A model generated the notes under the pieces. It searched no databases. It worked only from the letters and a program-made list of their open reading frames with translations, and was not told where the DNA came from. The translations under genes and the position numbers were made by a program. Below are positions 21,865-34,083 of a DNA stretch of 64,000 nt, piece after piece. The stretch's first letter is position 1. Every line of letters begins with the position of its first letter. This DNA comes from Telopea speciosissima (lineage: Eukaryota > Streptophyta > Magnoliopsida > Proteales > Proteaceae): NCBI RefSeq assembly GCF_018873765.1, contig NC_057917.1, forward strand, positions 58,586,464-58,650,463. The letters run 5' to 3'.

Positions 21865-23167
21865 AACCTTTTCAAGCTAACTCTATCCATCCAATGATTG
21901 TAATTGCCACATCATCCTACCATGTGGCATAAGTAGGTGGGTTGTCTAGGAACCCCTTCCAATGTGGGTTGTCCAAAGAGCATTTTCCCATGTGCCTTAA
22001 TAAAAATGTCCTTTACTAAAAATTTTCCATGATTTGTATAATGATAAAAATACCCACTTTTATAGATAGGATAAAAAAGGGAAAAGGTTGGCACGCCGTC
22101 AGGCGGCCCAGCCATGTGTCTGTCTCTCTACCCACCCTTGTGAAATGATGCCCCTGCCTAGCCCATCCTGTGCTCCCCATTGGTGCATGTCCCTAGCTTG
22201 CGGAAAATGAGCGGCTTGCCCAACCCTCGTTCGATAAAAAATTACATTTAACAAATATCAATGTGAACTTAATTATGGGATGCACTTTTTTCTGATTAAT
22301 TTTTTATATGCAATAAAAATACTTTTTGGTCCTTAGAAAATGTTTGAAACTCCCATCAAATAGGTTAAATCTATTAAGGGTAATTTTTGAATATTTAAGA
22401 TGTTTACTTTTTTTTTTGTTTTGATAAAATATAGATTTATTTAGAAGAACATGTGGAGCTCATGGAAACCAAACATTGATCTTGGATCCATGGATTAGAT
22501 AAAAGTCAAACTATCCTACATGTTACGGACAGGGCCCTCATTGCCAAGAAGTCAACGACAATATTAAGCATATTTAGAACAAATAGAAAATTACAGTACT
22601 CAAAGTAAGATTGGATATGGAGAATATCTTCTAAAATAGGCATAAGGAAGCGAAGTTGAAAAAACTCCAACCGTTGATCCAATCATGAAGGGTAACCTCC
22701 ATACGTTCTGGGACTTTGTAGGAGAGACTACAACTCTACCAAACTGATTGAGTAAAATGGCAAGTTAGTAATATGTGGGAGATGGACTCCTTGAGTTACC
22801 ACATCGGGCACAATTAGAGTCAATTGGAATATCTCAGTGACAACAATTCTCCCCTGCAGCTAATCCAGCCTCACACCCTCTCAATAAAAAAAAATTTTGA
22901 TTTTTGAAAGAGTTACAATTTCAAATTCGTCTCCAAACTCGATCTAGAACTAGATCCCATGGTTTATGTGACGACAATGCTTGAGATGTTTACATGAGCA
23001 TGTGCTAATGGAAAAATCTTGTTATAACCAAGGTTTGTCAAGAAAAAAAACCATAATCTTACTTTTTTTGCCCTTTTAGTATAACATATTATTTTTTTCA
23101 ATGAGGATAAATCCTACCATTTCATTTACCAAAAAAACAAATTACTACCATTTCACATAAATAGTGT
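21865..23167. other. Intergenic, no gene recognised
   Basis: AT-rich with no coding similarity. One micro-insertion at 23114-23155 is listed separately. Confidence 0.4.
23114..23155 (+). repeat. Micro-insertion with A-tract and 11-bp TSD
   Basis: CTACCATTTCA (23114-23124 and 23145-23155) flanks the 20-bp insert TTTACCAAAAAAACAAATTA. Confidence 0.5.
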
Positions 23168-23335
23168 ATTTTTTCTGTTCGGTTCCCTGTCTGGTACAGT
23201 AGTCCATTTCCTCCCATAGGGAGGCGGAAATGACATTTTAACCTCCCTCGGGCAGGGAGTTAGATCATCATTTCCGGCCCCCTATGAGAGGAATCGGACC
23301 ACTGTATCGAGCAGGGGAACCGGAGACGATAATGA
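23168..23335. mobile_element. Foldback MITE, GTACAGTGG-arm family
   Basis: The left arm has GTCTGGTACAGTAGTCC and CCCATAGGGAGGCGGAAATG; the right arm has CCCCCTATGAGAGGAATCGG and GACCACTGTATCG. The centre contains CTCGGGCAGGGAGTTAGATC. Confidence 0.65.
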
Positions 23336-23735
23336 TTCGTATTACATGCTACATTAAATAACTTTTAATTATTTAAAAATTCTCTTTTATCCCTTGCCTT
23401 AAGACAATTAAAAGAACGTTACAACTTCCTCGATCACCATTTTGGTGACAACAAGTTGCACCCTAAAACAATAATGAGGCGAAAAAAGACCATGTGTCGA
23501 AAACCACAGAGACACAAAAACGATTTCATAAAAGCTTTGGATGTAATGCACCCAAATGAAAAGCTCCAAATGGTAAAAGGCCAAAGGAAGCTGAGAGAAA
23601 GAGAGAGTTCATGGAGATAGAGCTCCACAGCTACCCATTGTTCTCTACCTGTTTTTCGGGTTAGCATTCCTCCAAAGTCCACACCAACCGCACATAGGTA
23701 ATGTTTTGTTTTGTATGCAAGGTCTTACTCAATAA

Positions 23736-23890
23736 TTATCGTCTCCAATTCGTAGGCACCTTCAATTCTTCCAATTCCTCTAATAGAGGGAGTAGACCCC
23801 ACCTTAGGCAGTGTTTTGGCATGGGGTAAGGTGGTCATTTTTGCCACCGGTGAGAAATTGTAGGAATTGGAGGGGGCAGCGATTCGGTCT
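23736..23890. mobile_element. Foldback MITE, CAATTCC-arm family
   Basis: Arms with TCTCCAATTC and TTCCAATTCC face GTAGGAATTGGAG on the right. The centre has TTAGGCAGTGTTTTGGCA and GGGTAAGGTGGTCATTTTTG, the same core motif as the other foldback elements. Confidence 0.6.
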
Positions 23891-24736
23891 TACTCTTACC
23901 TAACTAGGTCACCTTTCAACAGTTCCCATGATGAGAAGGCGCCGAAGGCCTGAGGTTGGAGGAACAGCCAGCATTTGCCCGTTGGTAAAAAGGAAAAGAT
24001 CCATACGACACAGAAGTCGTCCGACATTGCCTGATCACCCTCTAAATTGTAGGACGCTGGTACCCTTATGAGCCTCATCCAACTGGTCCCAGAACAAAAG
24101 ATGGGAAACAGGTAAAGCTCTTGAAAAGACAGATTAGGTCCGTGGTCCTTAGTTGATGGATTAGTAGCCCAGGCAGAGTGAGCAAACCGTCAACAGCACG
24201 CTTGCCCACCCACCTGGTTTCCTGAGCAATTTTGCAAAAGAAAACATATATCATCGGGTGGGTGATCAGGATTGTTATTATGGGTTGCATATCTGAACCG
24301 CCGTTCGGCCTATGGGTGAGATTATGATAGTAACATAACCAACCATCTCCATCTGAGGTCATCAATTCAAGCAATGACCCACTACCCACCAAGTGTTTGA
24401 TCTTTGGTCTCAGTGGTAATATCTGACGATGGATCAGTGTATGTTTTGGGGGTGAACGCAAGGCTCCTTTCAACTATGTGGCTCTCAAATAAAATGAAGT
24501 TTGTGGCGTACAGCGTTTCTATTCCCCAACCACCGCTGGTTTTTGAAAGATACATTCAAAGAGATTAGCTCGTTTTTGGAAGCATTTGACCTTGATCACT
24601 TCTAATCCTTCCAATGGGTATGGGTGGTTTCACTTTTACAACTGAAAATTATACTTAGCGAGTAATTTTTAGAAAAGTAATCCATGGGTTTAGTTGAGCA
24701 ACTCTAAGAATATTCTAAATGGATCAAACACTGAAC
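23891..24736. other. Intergenic; unassigned open frames only
   Basis: Two unremarkable minus-strand open frames (60 and 132 codons) lie here. Neither shows a family signature I recognise. Confidence 0.35.
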
Positions 24737-24788
24737 ATGAAGCTCTATTTTTTTTTTTTTTTTTTTGGGGTCAAAGAAGATGAAGCTC
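24737..24788 (-). repeat. Micro-insertion, antisense, with 9-bp TSD
   Basis: ATGAAGCTC (24737-24745 and 24780-24788) flanks 34 bp that on the minus strand read CTTCTTTGACCCC followed by a long A tract. Confidence 0.55.
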
Positions 24789-24889
24789 AAGATCCATTAG
24801 TATGGACTTGTGTGCTATAGATTGAAATGCACTCTCTCTCACTGTGTTTTTTCGTAATTAAATTTTTTTTTTAGGTCTATCTTACTCAA

Positions 24890-25090
24890 GGGCCCAGAGG
24901 CCAACTACAAGCTAAGGGAAAGGCTAAGACAAGCCCACAATCTACAACTAAGGGGGGAGGGGGAGAAAGGTGCCTTTTTTTTGGGCACAAATGCAATCTA
25001 GAAGAGTCGAACCCTTGACCTCCTGGGGGGCATGCACCAACTTGCAATGCCTCCAGCCAACCAAGCTAGCGGTTGTTTGCTTTTTTGTAA
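24890..25090 (-). mobile_element. tRNA-derived SINE, antisense
   Basis: The minus strand reads CTAGCTTGGTTGGCTGGAGG (box A-like), then CCAGGAGGTCAAGGGTTCGA with box B GGTTCGACTC, and continues to a CTTAGCTTGTAGTTGGCC 3' side. Spacing of the two boxes fits a pol III promoter. Confidence 0.6.
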
Positions 25091-26628
25091 TTAATTAGGT
25101 TGTTCATCTCTTTTATAATCCAACTTAATTCAACTAAGCCTTATCACAACTAAATGGTTTGGCACACAAATCATGAATAACTCTCATTTGTAAATGAGAA
25201 TTAGGACGACCCTCGAATTGGCTGTTGAAGATGCAATACATAGATGCTATGGAAATTCAAAATTAAACCACTTCACTCCGCATGGAAGCATATCGATGGG
25301 GCTGGCCCGGGTCCCAGATAATATATGGGTTTAAAAAAAAAAAAACTCCTCAAGAAAGCAAATGGTAAGGATATATTTTGAACATTTTCATTATGCTACA
25401 TTTAAAGGGAAGAGAAGTAAAATTTTCACACTTAAAAAAGAAACTTTTGTAATGATTCACCCCTTTCAGTGTCAGCTACACCCCAACACCTAGCTCTCTC
25501 TCTCCACAAAAAAAAGGGTATGATGTAACTAAAATACTCTCACCCACGCCATAATTAACTCAAGACTTCAGTACCTTTTTTTTTTATTAAAAAAAAAATT
25601 TCTTTTTCCCCCTTGCAATGGATGGCAACATTAAAAAAAGAAGGGATACCTATCTTCTACTTTCCTAAACAAAACATGAAAAATCAATGTGACAACAGAA
25701 TATTTGTGTAGAAATACAATTTCTTGTTAAAAATTCCTACCGTAAACACAAGGATAATAAAATAGTTAGGTCAACAACCTCATTTTCAAATAAAAATCTA
25801 CCTTATAGATATCGTCGATTTCACTTTCAATGTAGTTATCATTGTTGTCGCTCTCTCTTTGCTTTATCTATTTGCGAGAATTGGATTATTTTATTATAGA
25901 ATCTCTTCTATAAGTAGGTATTATTTGTTTCATTTAGGAATGATATGGGTAGCCGTTCCGTATGCAAGGCAAAAGTTTTCTTTCAACCATTCAATACTGA
26001 AGTGACCTCATGTTTAGGACTCTTAATTATCATTATACTCTTACCCCCTATCGACGAAGTCAAAACTATCCTCGCCTTTGACAACTTGATTGTACTGACA
26101 CCCATGGGTGAAGGAAAACTTAGTCCATTATGCAATTATACACATCATTGTTTTTGGCAAGAGTGCCAATGTAATAAACAATGGACCAAGTTTCCTTTCA
26201 CTCATTCTTTCACCATGACCTTCTATACTGGCAAATGGCCAAGAGGGAGGTTAGTTTTGACTTCGTTAATAGGAGGTGAGAATTTAATGATGACACATGA
26301 GTCCAATCATGAGGTCAATTAGCTAATGGAGAAGTTCGGGTGAAAGAAAACTTTCCTCATAAACAAATGAAGAATGTGCTAGAAAATTCATGTGATGTGA
26401 TGTTTAAGACTTTTATGTTTTTGCTTCAAGGAAGAGAAAAAATTATATTATAGTAGGGAGAGGGGTTGGTATGACGCTAGAGTGTAGTTTCCCACCAATA
26501 AAGAGGTGGGAAATTGAATCGTCTAATTGGAGGTTCAATGAGGAGGGAGTGTAGGGTCCACAGGGGGATGTGAGAGGGTATATGCATGAATTAACACACT
26601 GATGTTGTGACAATCTTTTTGCCCATTA
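25091..26628. other. Intergenic, no gene recognised
   Basis: AT-rich. A 125-codon plus-strand open frame at 25945-26322 shows no known domain, and its codons are not obviously gene-like. Confidence 0.4.
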
Positions 26629-26676
26629 TAGTACTTAGGGAAAATTACTAGATTAGCAAACATTGGGTTTTGGTTT

Positions 26677-29600
26677 TAATGACGTGGTCTGATAGGAGAG
26701 ATCACTCTCACACGGACTCCTATATCCACATACCTGTTCCTATCCTTATCACATAAAATAATAGAATTCCAATTGAAATACAATTGCTATTATCGTATGT
26801 GATTAGAGATAGTTTCATTCCTTTTAGACTCATTTTTGTAATGCTATATAATAGCCACTTACTGTACCTCTCAATTCACGTGAACGTATTGTATTCAATT
26901 CCTCAAATTCCAGATTTATTATGGTATCAAAGCATTAGGATCGATCTTGGTCTCTTTGCATCTCTAAGAGTCCCACTTTCGGTTCTGTTTGTCTTCCTCA
27001 ACTCATCATGCCGGACGTTTCTTCTCTCACCGTTGAACTCACCGGCGACATGCCTACTGAAACGATCACCACCTCTCCCTCCCTTGATCCGTCTTCTCCT
27101 TATCACCTTCACCACTCAGACAACCCTGGCACCATTCTTGTTTCTACACCCCTCAATTGTGACAACTACCCCTTTCTACCTTATTCGTTGTGATATTTGG
27201 GGGGGCTATCGGACTCCCTCCAATACTGGAGCTCATTATTTTTTGACAATTGTGGATGATTATTCCCGGTGTGTTTGGGTATATTTGATGCGATATAAAT
27301 CTGAAACCTATGCTCTTTTGCTTTCCTTTTTTGCAATGGTAAAAACTCAACACAACACCACTGTTAAACAGATTCGGACTGATAATGGGTTGGAATTCCT
27401 TTCCACTCCCTTTCGTCAATTTCTCTCTCAAGAGGGTGTTCACCATCAACATTCTTGTGTTGGGACTCCCCAACAGAATGGTGTGGCCAAACGCAAGCAT
27501 AGGCACCTTCTTGAGGTCGCCCGTGCACTGTGTTTTCAAGGCCACTTACCTCTCTCTTTTTGGGGGGATTGTGTACTCATCGTTGCCTAACTCATAAACC
27601 GTAGCCCCACACCTAATCTTGCAGGAAAAACTCTGCATGAGTTGTTATTTCACACCCCTCCCTCCTTTGACCATCTACGGGTTTTTGGTTTCCTTTGCTA
27701 TGCTCACAATCATAGCCCCGATCGCACCAAATTCGACCCTCGTGCCACCCGTTGTGTTTTTGTGGGGTATCCTTATGGTCAGAAAGGCTATCGCGTCTAT
27801 GACCTCACTACTCACTGTTATTTCATGTCACAGGATGTTATTTTTTATGAGAACATTTTTCCTTACAAGGTGTCATCCACTCCTCCCGATGCCACCTCCA
27901 TCTTACCTCACCTCACCCCTGACATTCCCCTCTCTCTTCCACCACCGAGTTAAACCCCTCCCCCCCCCCCCGAGGCCCCTTCCCCTGCTGCCCCTTCCCC
28001 AATCCATCCTCCGGCACCTCCCTCCCCTCCTCGTCAGGCTACCCGGGTCCACACATGGCCAGTCCGTTTAGCGAACTACGTTTGTAATGCTGCTTCACCG
28101 GATTCCCGCCCCCATCACTTCGGGATTGCAAGGTACTACCCCATACCCCTTACATCATCACTTATGTTATTCTAAATTCACTGCCAAACATTTTGCATTT
28201 ATTTCTACCATCACTGATGATCATGAGCCTACTTCATTTACTGAGGCTCTCAAGCATCCCCACTGGCGCCAAGCCATGAATGATGAACTTACTGCCCTGA
28301 AACAGAATGACACTTGGTCTTTACAGCCTTTGCCTGCAGGTAAGCGTCCCATTGGTTGTAAGTGGGTTTACAAAATCAAGCGCCACGCTGACGGCTCTCT
28401 AGAGCACTATAAAGTGCGCCTTATCGCTAAGGGGTATACACAGTAGGAGGGGTTGGATTACACTGGCACTTTTGCCCCTGTCGCCAAACTCATCACTGTC
28501 CGCAGTCTATTGGCTGTTGCTGCTATTCGTGGTTGGCATCTCTATCAGCTGGATGTCAACAACGCTTTTTTACATGGTGACCTTGATGAGGATGTTTACA
28601 TGCGCCTCCCTCCGGGTTATGGCAAACAGGGGGAGACTCGTTTCTGCAAATTGCAGAAGTCCTTATATGGCCTCAAACAGGCTTCTCGTAACTGGTTTGC
28701 TACTCTCACCAGATCTCTCTTGGCTGTCGGCTTTCGACAATCTCAGGCTGATTATTCCCTATTTGTGAAGTCTACTTCCTCTATATATACGGTGGTCCTT
28801 GTGTATGTTGATGATATCATCGTAGCAGGCAGTGATTCCATGGCTATTCAGTCCCTCATTGCATTCTTGCAGACTCGTTTCCACCTCAAAGATCTTGGCA
28901 CCCTCAAATATTTTTTGGGCATTGAAGTTGCCCGTACTAAGGATGGTCTCTTTCTCAATCAACGCAAGTATGCTTTGGATATCTTGACTGAAGTTGGCTT
29001 GTTGGGCGCCAAGCCTGCCTTATTTCCTATGGAGCAACACCATCACCTTGTTGTTGATGTTGGTGATCTCTTGGTTGATGCACCTCCTTATCGCCGGTTG
29101 GTTGGTCGCCTTATTTATTTGACCATTACGCTGCCTGACATTACTTACGCAGTGAACACGCTCAGCCAGTTTATGCACCAGCCCAGGCAGCCTCACTGGG
29201 AAGCAGCCCTGCACCTTGTTCGTTACATCAAGGGTTCCCCCGGTTCTGGCATTTTTTTCTCTGCAGCCAGTTCTCTCACCCTTACTGCGTTCTCTGACTC
29301 GGACTGGGCTGCCTGCCCCTCCACTCGACTGCCATCTTGTCCGTGAACGCATCCAATCCGGTTGCTTACAGACACCAAGCTGTAGCTGGCCGACATCTTC
29401 ACCAAGGCCCTTGGTCGTGATCAGTTTTTCTTTCTCCTTTTCAAGCTGGGCGTTCGTAATCTACACGCTCCACCTTGAGGGGGAGTAATAACGTGGTCTA
29501 ATAGGAGAGATCACTCTCACACAGACTTCTATATCCACATACCTGTTCCTATCCTTATCACATAAAATAATAGAATTCCAATTGAAATACAATTGCTATT

Positions 29601-29724
29601 ATCGTATGTGTTTTAGAGATAGTTTCATTCCTTCTAGAACTCATTTTTGTAATGCTATATAATAGCCACTTACTGTACCTCTCAATTCATATTGAATTCA
29701 ATTCCTCAAAATCCAGATTTATTA
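26677..29724 (+). mobile_element. Ty1/copia LTR retrotransposon relic inside the MULE left TIR
   Basis: LTRs lie at 26677-26921 and 29486-29724, starting TAATGACGTGG or TAATAACGTGG and ending GATTTATTA. The element is flanked by the perfect duplication GGTTT (26672-26676 and 29725-29729). The primer-binding site TGGTATCAAAGC follows the left LTR directly and the purine tract TTGAGGGGGAG precedes the right one. The interior shows, in Copia order, an integrase core (about 27.18-27.6 kb), reverse transcriptase (about 28.25-28.9 kb, with YVDD) and the start of RNase H. The Gag and protease part is largely gone, so at about 3 kb it is shorter than an intact Copia. It is a broken fossil with several breaks. 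LTRs are a few percent different, so it is fairly young. Confidence 0.9.
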
Positions 29725-29931
29725 GGTTTACAAAATTAACCACCCAATGTTTATATTAACGGAACTACCCAGTTCGAGGTTGGGTATTACAAAAACAACC
29801 AAAACATTACCCCATCCTCACCCCACGCTTATCCGGTTGCCGTGGGTGATTCGAAGGTTCGACGGCGATGAAGACTCATTCCAATCTTTGGTCTCCATGA
29901 AATCCTTTGTCCCCAATTTTATCCCTGTTCT

Positions 29932-29954
29932 CTCTCTCTCTCTCTCTCTCTCTC
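29932..29954. repeat. (CT)n microsatellite
   Basis: An uninterrupted run of CT dinucleotides inside the MULE interior. Confidence 0.8.
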
Positions 29955-31023
29955 CATCCCAGTAGAGCTTCTCCAACTCCCTCCAGCAACGGCTGGCTCT
30001 GGCTCAGGTGTCGGTGCATGTGGAGATTTTGATGGATCAGATTAAGGTGAAGCAATCTCAAGCACAACCTATTTGTGAGGATCGACAATGAGAGGCAGGG
30101 CAGCAGTGGGCGTACGCCGATAAATCCCCATGTTTCTCTTTCTTAAAAGGTGAGGATTTCGTTGGGTTGTGGCGGCATTTGAAGCATTTCACACCCAAAA
30201 GCGCAATGCAGATTGATTTGTTTCTCAGACAATAGAACTGGGGGAGGGACATCGGGAACTCTCAAATAGTTTCTCTCTCCATCTCCATCTTTGCTAAAAA
30301 CTTCGGTTGGCTTCTGGGTTTTTTTCCGCATAAGTAGCCGATTTTGACTCCAGAACCTGCTAATATTCAATTTTCTATTGACTCACGTTTTTGGTTTCTC
30401 TGTTTGTCACATTTGGGTTCTCTTTCCTTCTCTTCCCCCTTTACCACTCTGTTCATATACTTTGTTTTTGGTTCTCATGTACAAAACTCAGAAAACAATT
30501 TACTTTTATATCTAAGGATTCTGATTATTTCCTGAATCTTCTGCATCTAGGTTCTTCATTTTCATTTTTATGCATCTGGGTCATCTTTATTTTCTTTTTT
30601 CATTCATCTATCTTATCGCTAGTGGTATTTGGGTAACCAGGTTTGAAGCTCCCAAGTTTTTTGAGATTTGCTTTGGTTTGCTCTCTCACGACAGGCATGA
30701 AGGGTTCCTTCTACATTTTAATAGAGAAAGAAATATTGTAGGAGTAGACAAACGATCTTGAGTTGATCGGAAAAGAGAGGCAAAAGAAAGCAAAGAGGGT
30801 TGGACTGAGAATGCGGTTATGAAGATCGAAGACTGCAATGAGTCTTCATCGTCGTCGATCCATGGAATCACCACGGCAACCGGATAAGGGTGGGGTACTG
30901 TTTTGGTTATTTTTGTAATACCCAAACTCGAACTGGCTAGTTTTGTTAACATAAATATTGGGTGATTAATTTTGTAAATCAAAATCCAATGTTAGCTAAT
31001 CTTGTAATTTTCCCTAGTATTTA

Positions 31024-31634
31024 TCCCCTATCTGGCAAGCGCCCAAAACACTATTGATGGAGACAAGGTCTAAGTTCGAGCAAGGCACTAAACTTGCGCT
31101 TACTTTACTATAAAGTATTTTAGGAAAAGTAATTATTATTTATAAATTTTTTATTCTATAATTTTTCACTTTTTAGATTTATTTGATTAATAAGCACATT
31201 TGAACAAGATTGAATGAGAGAAAGATTCCAACCCTATGATGGGTGGAGTCTTCCATGGATATCAAGAGTACTAATGATCCAATTACTATCACTATTTTAG
31301 GAAAACAACATCCTGAGTTTTTAAATGGATGTTGTTTTCCAACTTTTTGTATTACGTTTCAATAAAACATTTTTGGCACCTTTTAATATTTATATAATTT
31401 GTATTAATTTCCAACAAATCGCTTATAACATTTTATGGCAAAACAAAAGCCTAACTAACCACAAACTTACTTCAGCACTAGACCACAAATCACAATTCCC
31501 TCCCTTAAAAAGAAATATTATATTAGGAGAAAAGGTTATCACACCGCCTATGTGCAATTTTTCTCTCATATGATTTTTTTTTTATTAATTATTTTCTCTC
31601 ATCTGTTCTGAAATTTTGAGTGCCATATGAATGA
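31024..31634. other. Intergenic, no gene recognised
   Basis: AT-rich; nothing could be identified. Confidence 0.35.
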
Positions 31635-32640
31635 CAAGATTCTAAAACTCAGATTTCGACTAGGTTTTGACCAGCTAGAAATCGAGTTTGTCTCGATTTT
31701 GACTATTTCTCGATCGAAACCTAGAACTTTCTTTAGGCTAACCCAAACCTTAGTTTCGAACCCAGAAGTTGTTTTTTGGTCCTGATTCTTGTTGTGTTGC
31801 CTATTTTTGATATTTTAAATCCAATCCATGCATTAGTTTCATATAGAAAACACTAAAAATAATACTTATGGTTTTGATCCAAGTTTAATACTGTATATTA
31901 TTCTTGACCATGGTATCGAATAAGGTTTGACCGAAACATAGCACATTCAATATAAATCAGATTTAAGCAATCTTGGATTTGTTAGAAAACTTTGTTTTGA
32001 CAGCTTTCCAACAAGTCCAAGATTGCTTAAATCTAGTTTATATTGAAGGAGTTATGTACCGATCAAACTTAATTTGATGTGTACAAATACTGTCAAAATC
32101 GCTCTAAATGAAAATATTTTTTGGACACCAAAACAAATGAATATTTTATTGCATTTTTTGGTTTAGCAATGTTTTACCATATTAAAATTTATGGTATATA
32201 AACATAAATTTGAGAAAACCCTCAACATTAGAAAATTGAAAATTGCACCTATCGTCAAAAATCCAGTTTTTTTTTCTTGAACTGGGGGGTTGACTTTTTT
32301 TCTTTTGGAATTTGATTTTTTTTAAACTATTTTTCTTGGATTCAGATAGGGTGGTATTTGCTTATTTATGAATAATATCTTAAGCAAATGTTACTTAACT
32401 GATATTAGGCATAAATGTCTGTCCTGATTTCTGGCCTAGTTACTGGCATATTTAAGTATTTATACTGGTTTCGAGCCAGGTTTCCCCAAGTTTGTCATAA
32501 CTTACGAAACTACTAACATCCCGATCGAAACTGGTCGAAATCATCTAATTTCAATCAAAACCTTGGATTTTTTAAAATCACCCTTCAATTCGTTTCGAAA
32601 ACCTGCGAAACCTCGTTAACTCGGTAGTTTTGACAGGCTT
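31635..32640. mobile_element. Large non-autonomous palindromic repeat, sharing its core with the 62 kb element
   Basis: The ends resemble each other in inverted orientation (AAAACTCAGATTTCGACTAGG versus AAAACTACCGAGTTAACGAGG). Inside, 31923-31990 and 32003-32070 are near-perfect inverted arms around a loop of about 12 bp. The stretch 31920-32410 is also present in inverted orientation at 62225-62635. Transposase is absent. Boundaries are approximate and superfamily is unproven, most likely hAT. Confidence 0.55.
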
Positions 32641-33900
32641 CGGTTGAGTTCTTCTTCCATGATGAATGATACCATTTTGGGACACTCATTGATGTGGTGT
32701 GTAGAGTCCTCCCCACACTGGCAGTATGGGGAACCTTCTCCCATTATATTATTAATGTAAATTTGTTGTTATTCGTAGATATACATTGTAAAGTTTCAGT
32801 TTTTATCAAACCAACAGACCGCCTATGTGCAATTTTCCTTTTAACAGGGTTCACTGGTAACAATCTGGAAAAACTATAATTCCCCCCTTATGGAACTCTC
32901 TGAGATTCTCAAATTTTTCGGATTAATAACTAACCCATTGGTTATATTCTCCTCCAAAAACTAAATTTTAATTCTTAATTTTTATATTTAATTAATGTAT
33001 CACACAATTCTTGTATCTAGATTCTGTCAAAAATCTATGCACAGAACAAGATTGATATAGAAACGATACTAGTGGGCGTTCTTATTTATTCACAGAAGGC
33101 AATTCACTTTTGCTGGTTTTGGTTCAGCTGGGTGTGCAGGTGATTTTTATTGAAAATTATCATAAGACCATTTGATTCGGATCACTATCGTATCAGTATC
33201 GGTCATATCAATTACTAATCCCTACCTACCATTGGACGATGGATGGTTGGGGTAGATATCTTTCCTATTCCCCCATAAAAGGGCAAAAAAATATCAAGAT
33301 GTTTATATACCGTATTTCAGTCTACACGATTGAATTGCATCGCACCACAGATAAATGATCCAATTTTGATTTCAAAGGTTTTCTTCCCGGTTCAATTAAA
33401 TTCAAAATCGAAAAATCACGATTATAAACCGAATGGAATCAGTAAAATCGATATCTCTATTCGATACAATAGTCGTGTAAACTATAAGGGGGAGAGAGAA
33501 GCACTGTGGAATACTTAAGATACATTACTTAATAAAAGTTTTTGATTTGTTTAATAAATAATTCATGGTATGTTTGATTAAAACATTTCACATGACGAAT
33601 ATTAAATTCCGTAATACATAGTAAACTTAAATAAAGAACAAAGGATTAATATAATATTGAATGGGATTAGCATGTGGTTTGGGTGTGATTACAAAAAAAA
33701 CCAATTCCGATGCAAAACAAATTTTAATTGGCGGGGATTGGGGAAACACTCGTTAACTAATGCTTAATCGAATGTGAAGTGGCAGTACGGTAAATTACTC
33801 CACAACGGGTGTCAAAGTGGGGAACCGGTGACGCTCAGCTCACTTGGCACGCTGAAGACCACCTAACTCCACTCCAGAGTCATTGGAGAAGCATGGCTCA
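32641..33900. other. Intergenic upstream of GAPN
   Basis: No gene is recognised. A CGGATCACTATCGTATCAGT-type fragment near 33177 belongs to the dispersed repeat family seen at 37.9 kb. The last 150 bp before the TATA box are more GC-rich. Confidence 0.4.
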
Positions 33901-33908
33901 ACTCCCAC

Positions 33909-33916
33909 TATAAATA
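33909..33916 (+). promoter_or_regulatory. TATA box of the GAPN gene
   Basis: TATAAATA lies 175 bp upstream of the GAPN start codon, followed by a CT-rich leader (CTTCTTCCTCTTCTTCTTCC) typical of plant 5' UTRs. Transcription would start about 30 bp downstream. Confidence 0.65.
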
Positions 33917-34083
33917 CACCAAACCCAAACCCACGGTTTCACCAGTCCCCCTCTGCTTCTTCCTCTTCTTCTTCCCTTCTCCTTATAACCCCCATAACCT
34001 AAAAGGAATATAAGAGAAGAGAAACCTCTCTGTTCCATTAAATCGTTTTATTTCTTCTATTGTTCTTCTCTGAACCATCGAGA

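Larger units (their letters stand above)
26638..31014. mobile_element. Long-TIR Mutator-like element (MULE) interrupted by a Copia relic
   Basis: The outer ends are GGGAAAATTACTAGATTAGC and, inverted, GGGAAAATTACAAGATTAGC, extending into inverted repeats of about 200 bp. The 9-bp flanks TAGTACTTA (26629-26637) and TAGTATTTA (31015-31023) agree at eight positions. GGGAAAAT termini, long TIRs and 9-bp duplications are Mutator hallmarks. Without the Copia insertion it is about 1.3 kb and has no recognisable transposase. Its interior (about 29.95-30.8 kb) contains a CT microsatellite and GC-richer sequence that may be captured host DNA, but no family could be named. Confidence 0.75.

Noticed and set aside
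24075-24473. 132-codon minus-strand open frame
   Set aside because: No domain, no splice-supported continuation and no similarity I recognise.
25945-26322. 125-codon plus-strand open frame
   Set aside because: No known domain; composition does not stand out from the surrounding intergenic DNA.
34060-34083. GAPN start eight codons upstream
   Set aside because: The codon is TTG; the ATG at 34084 matches the family N-terminus.
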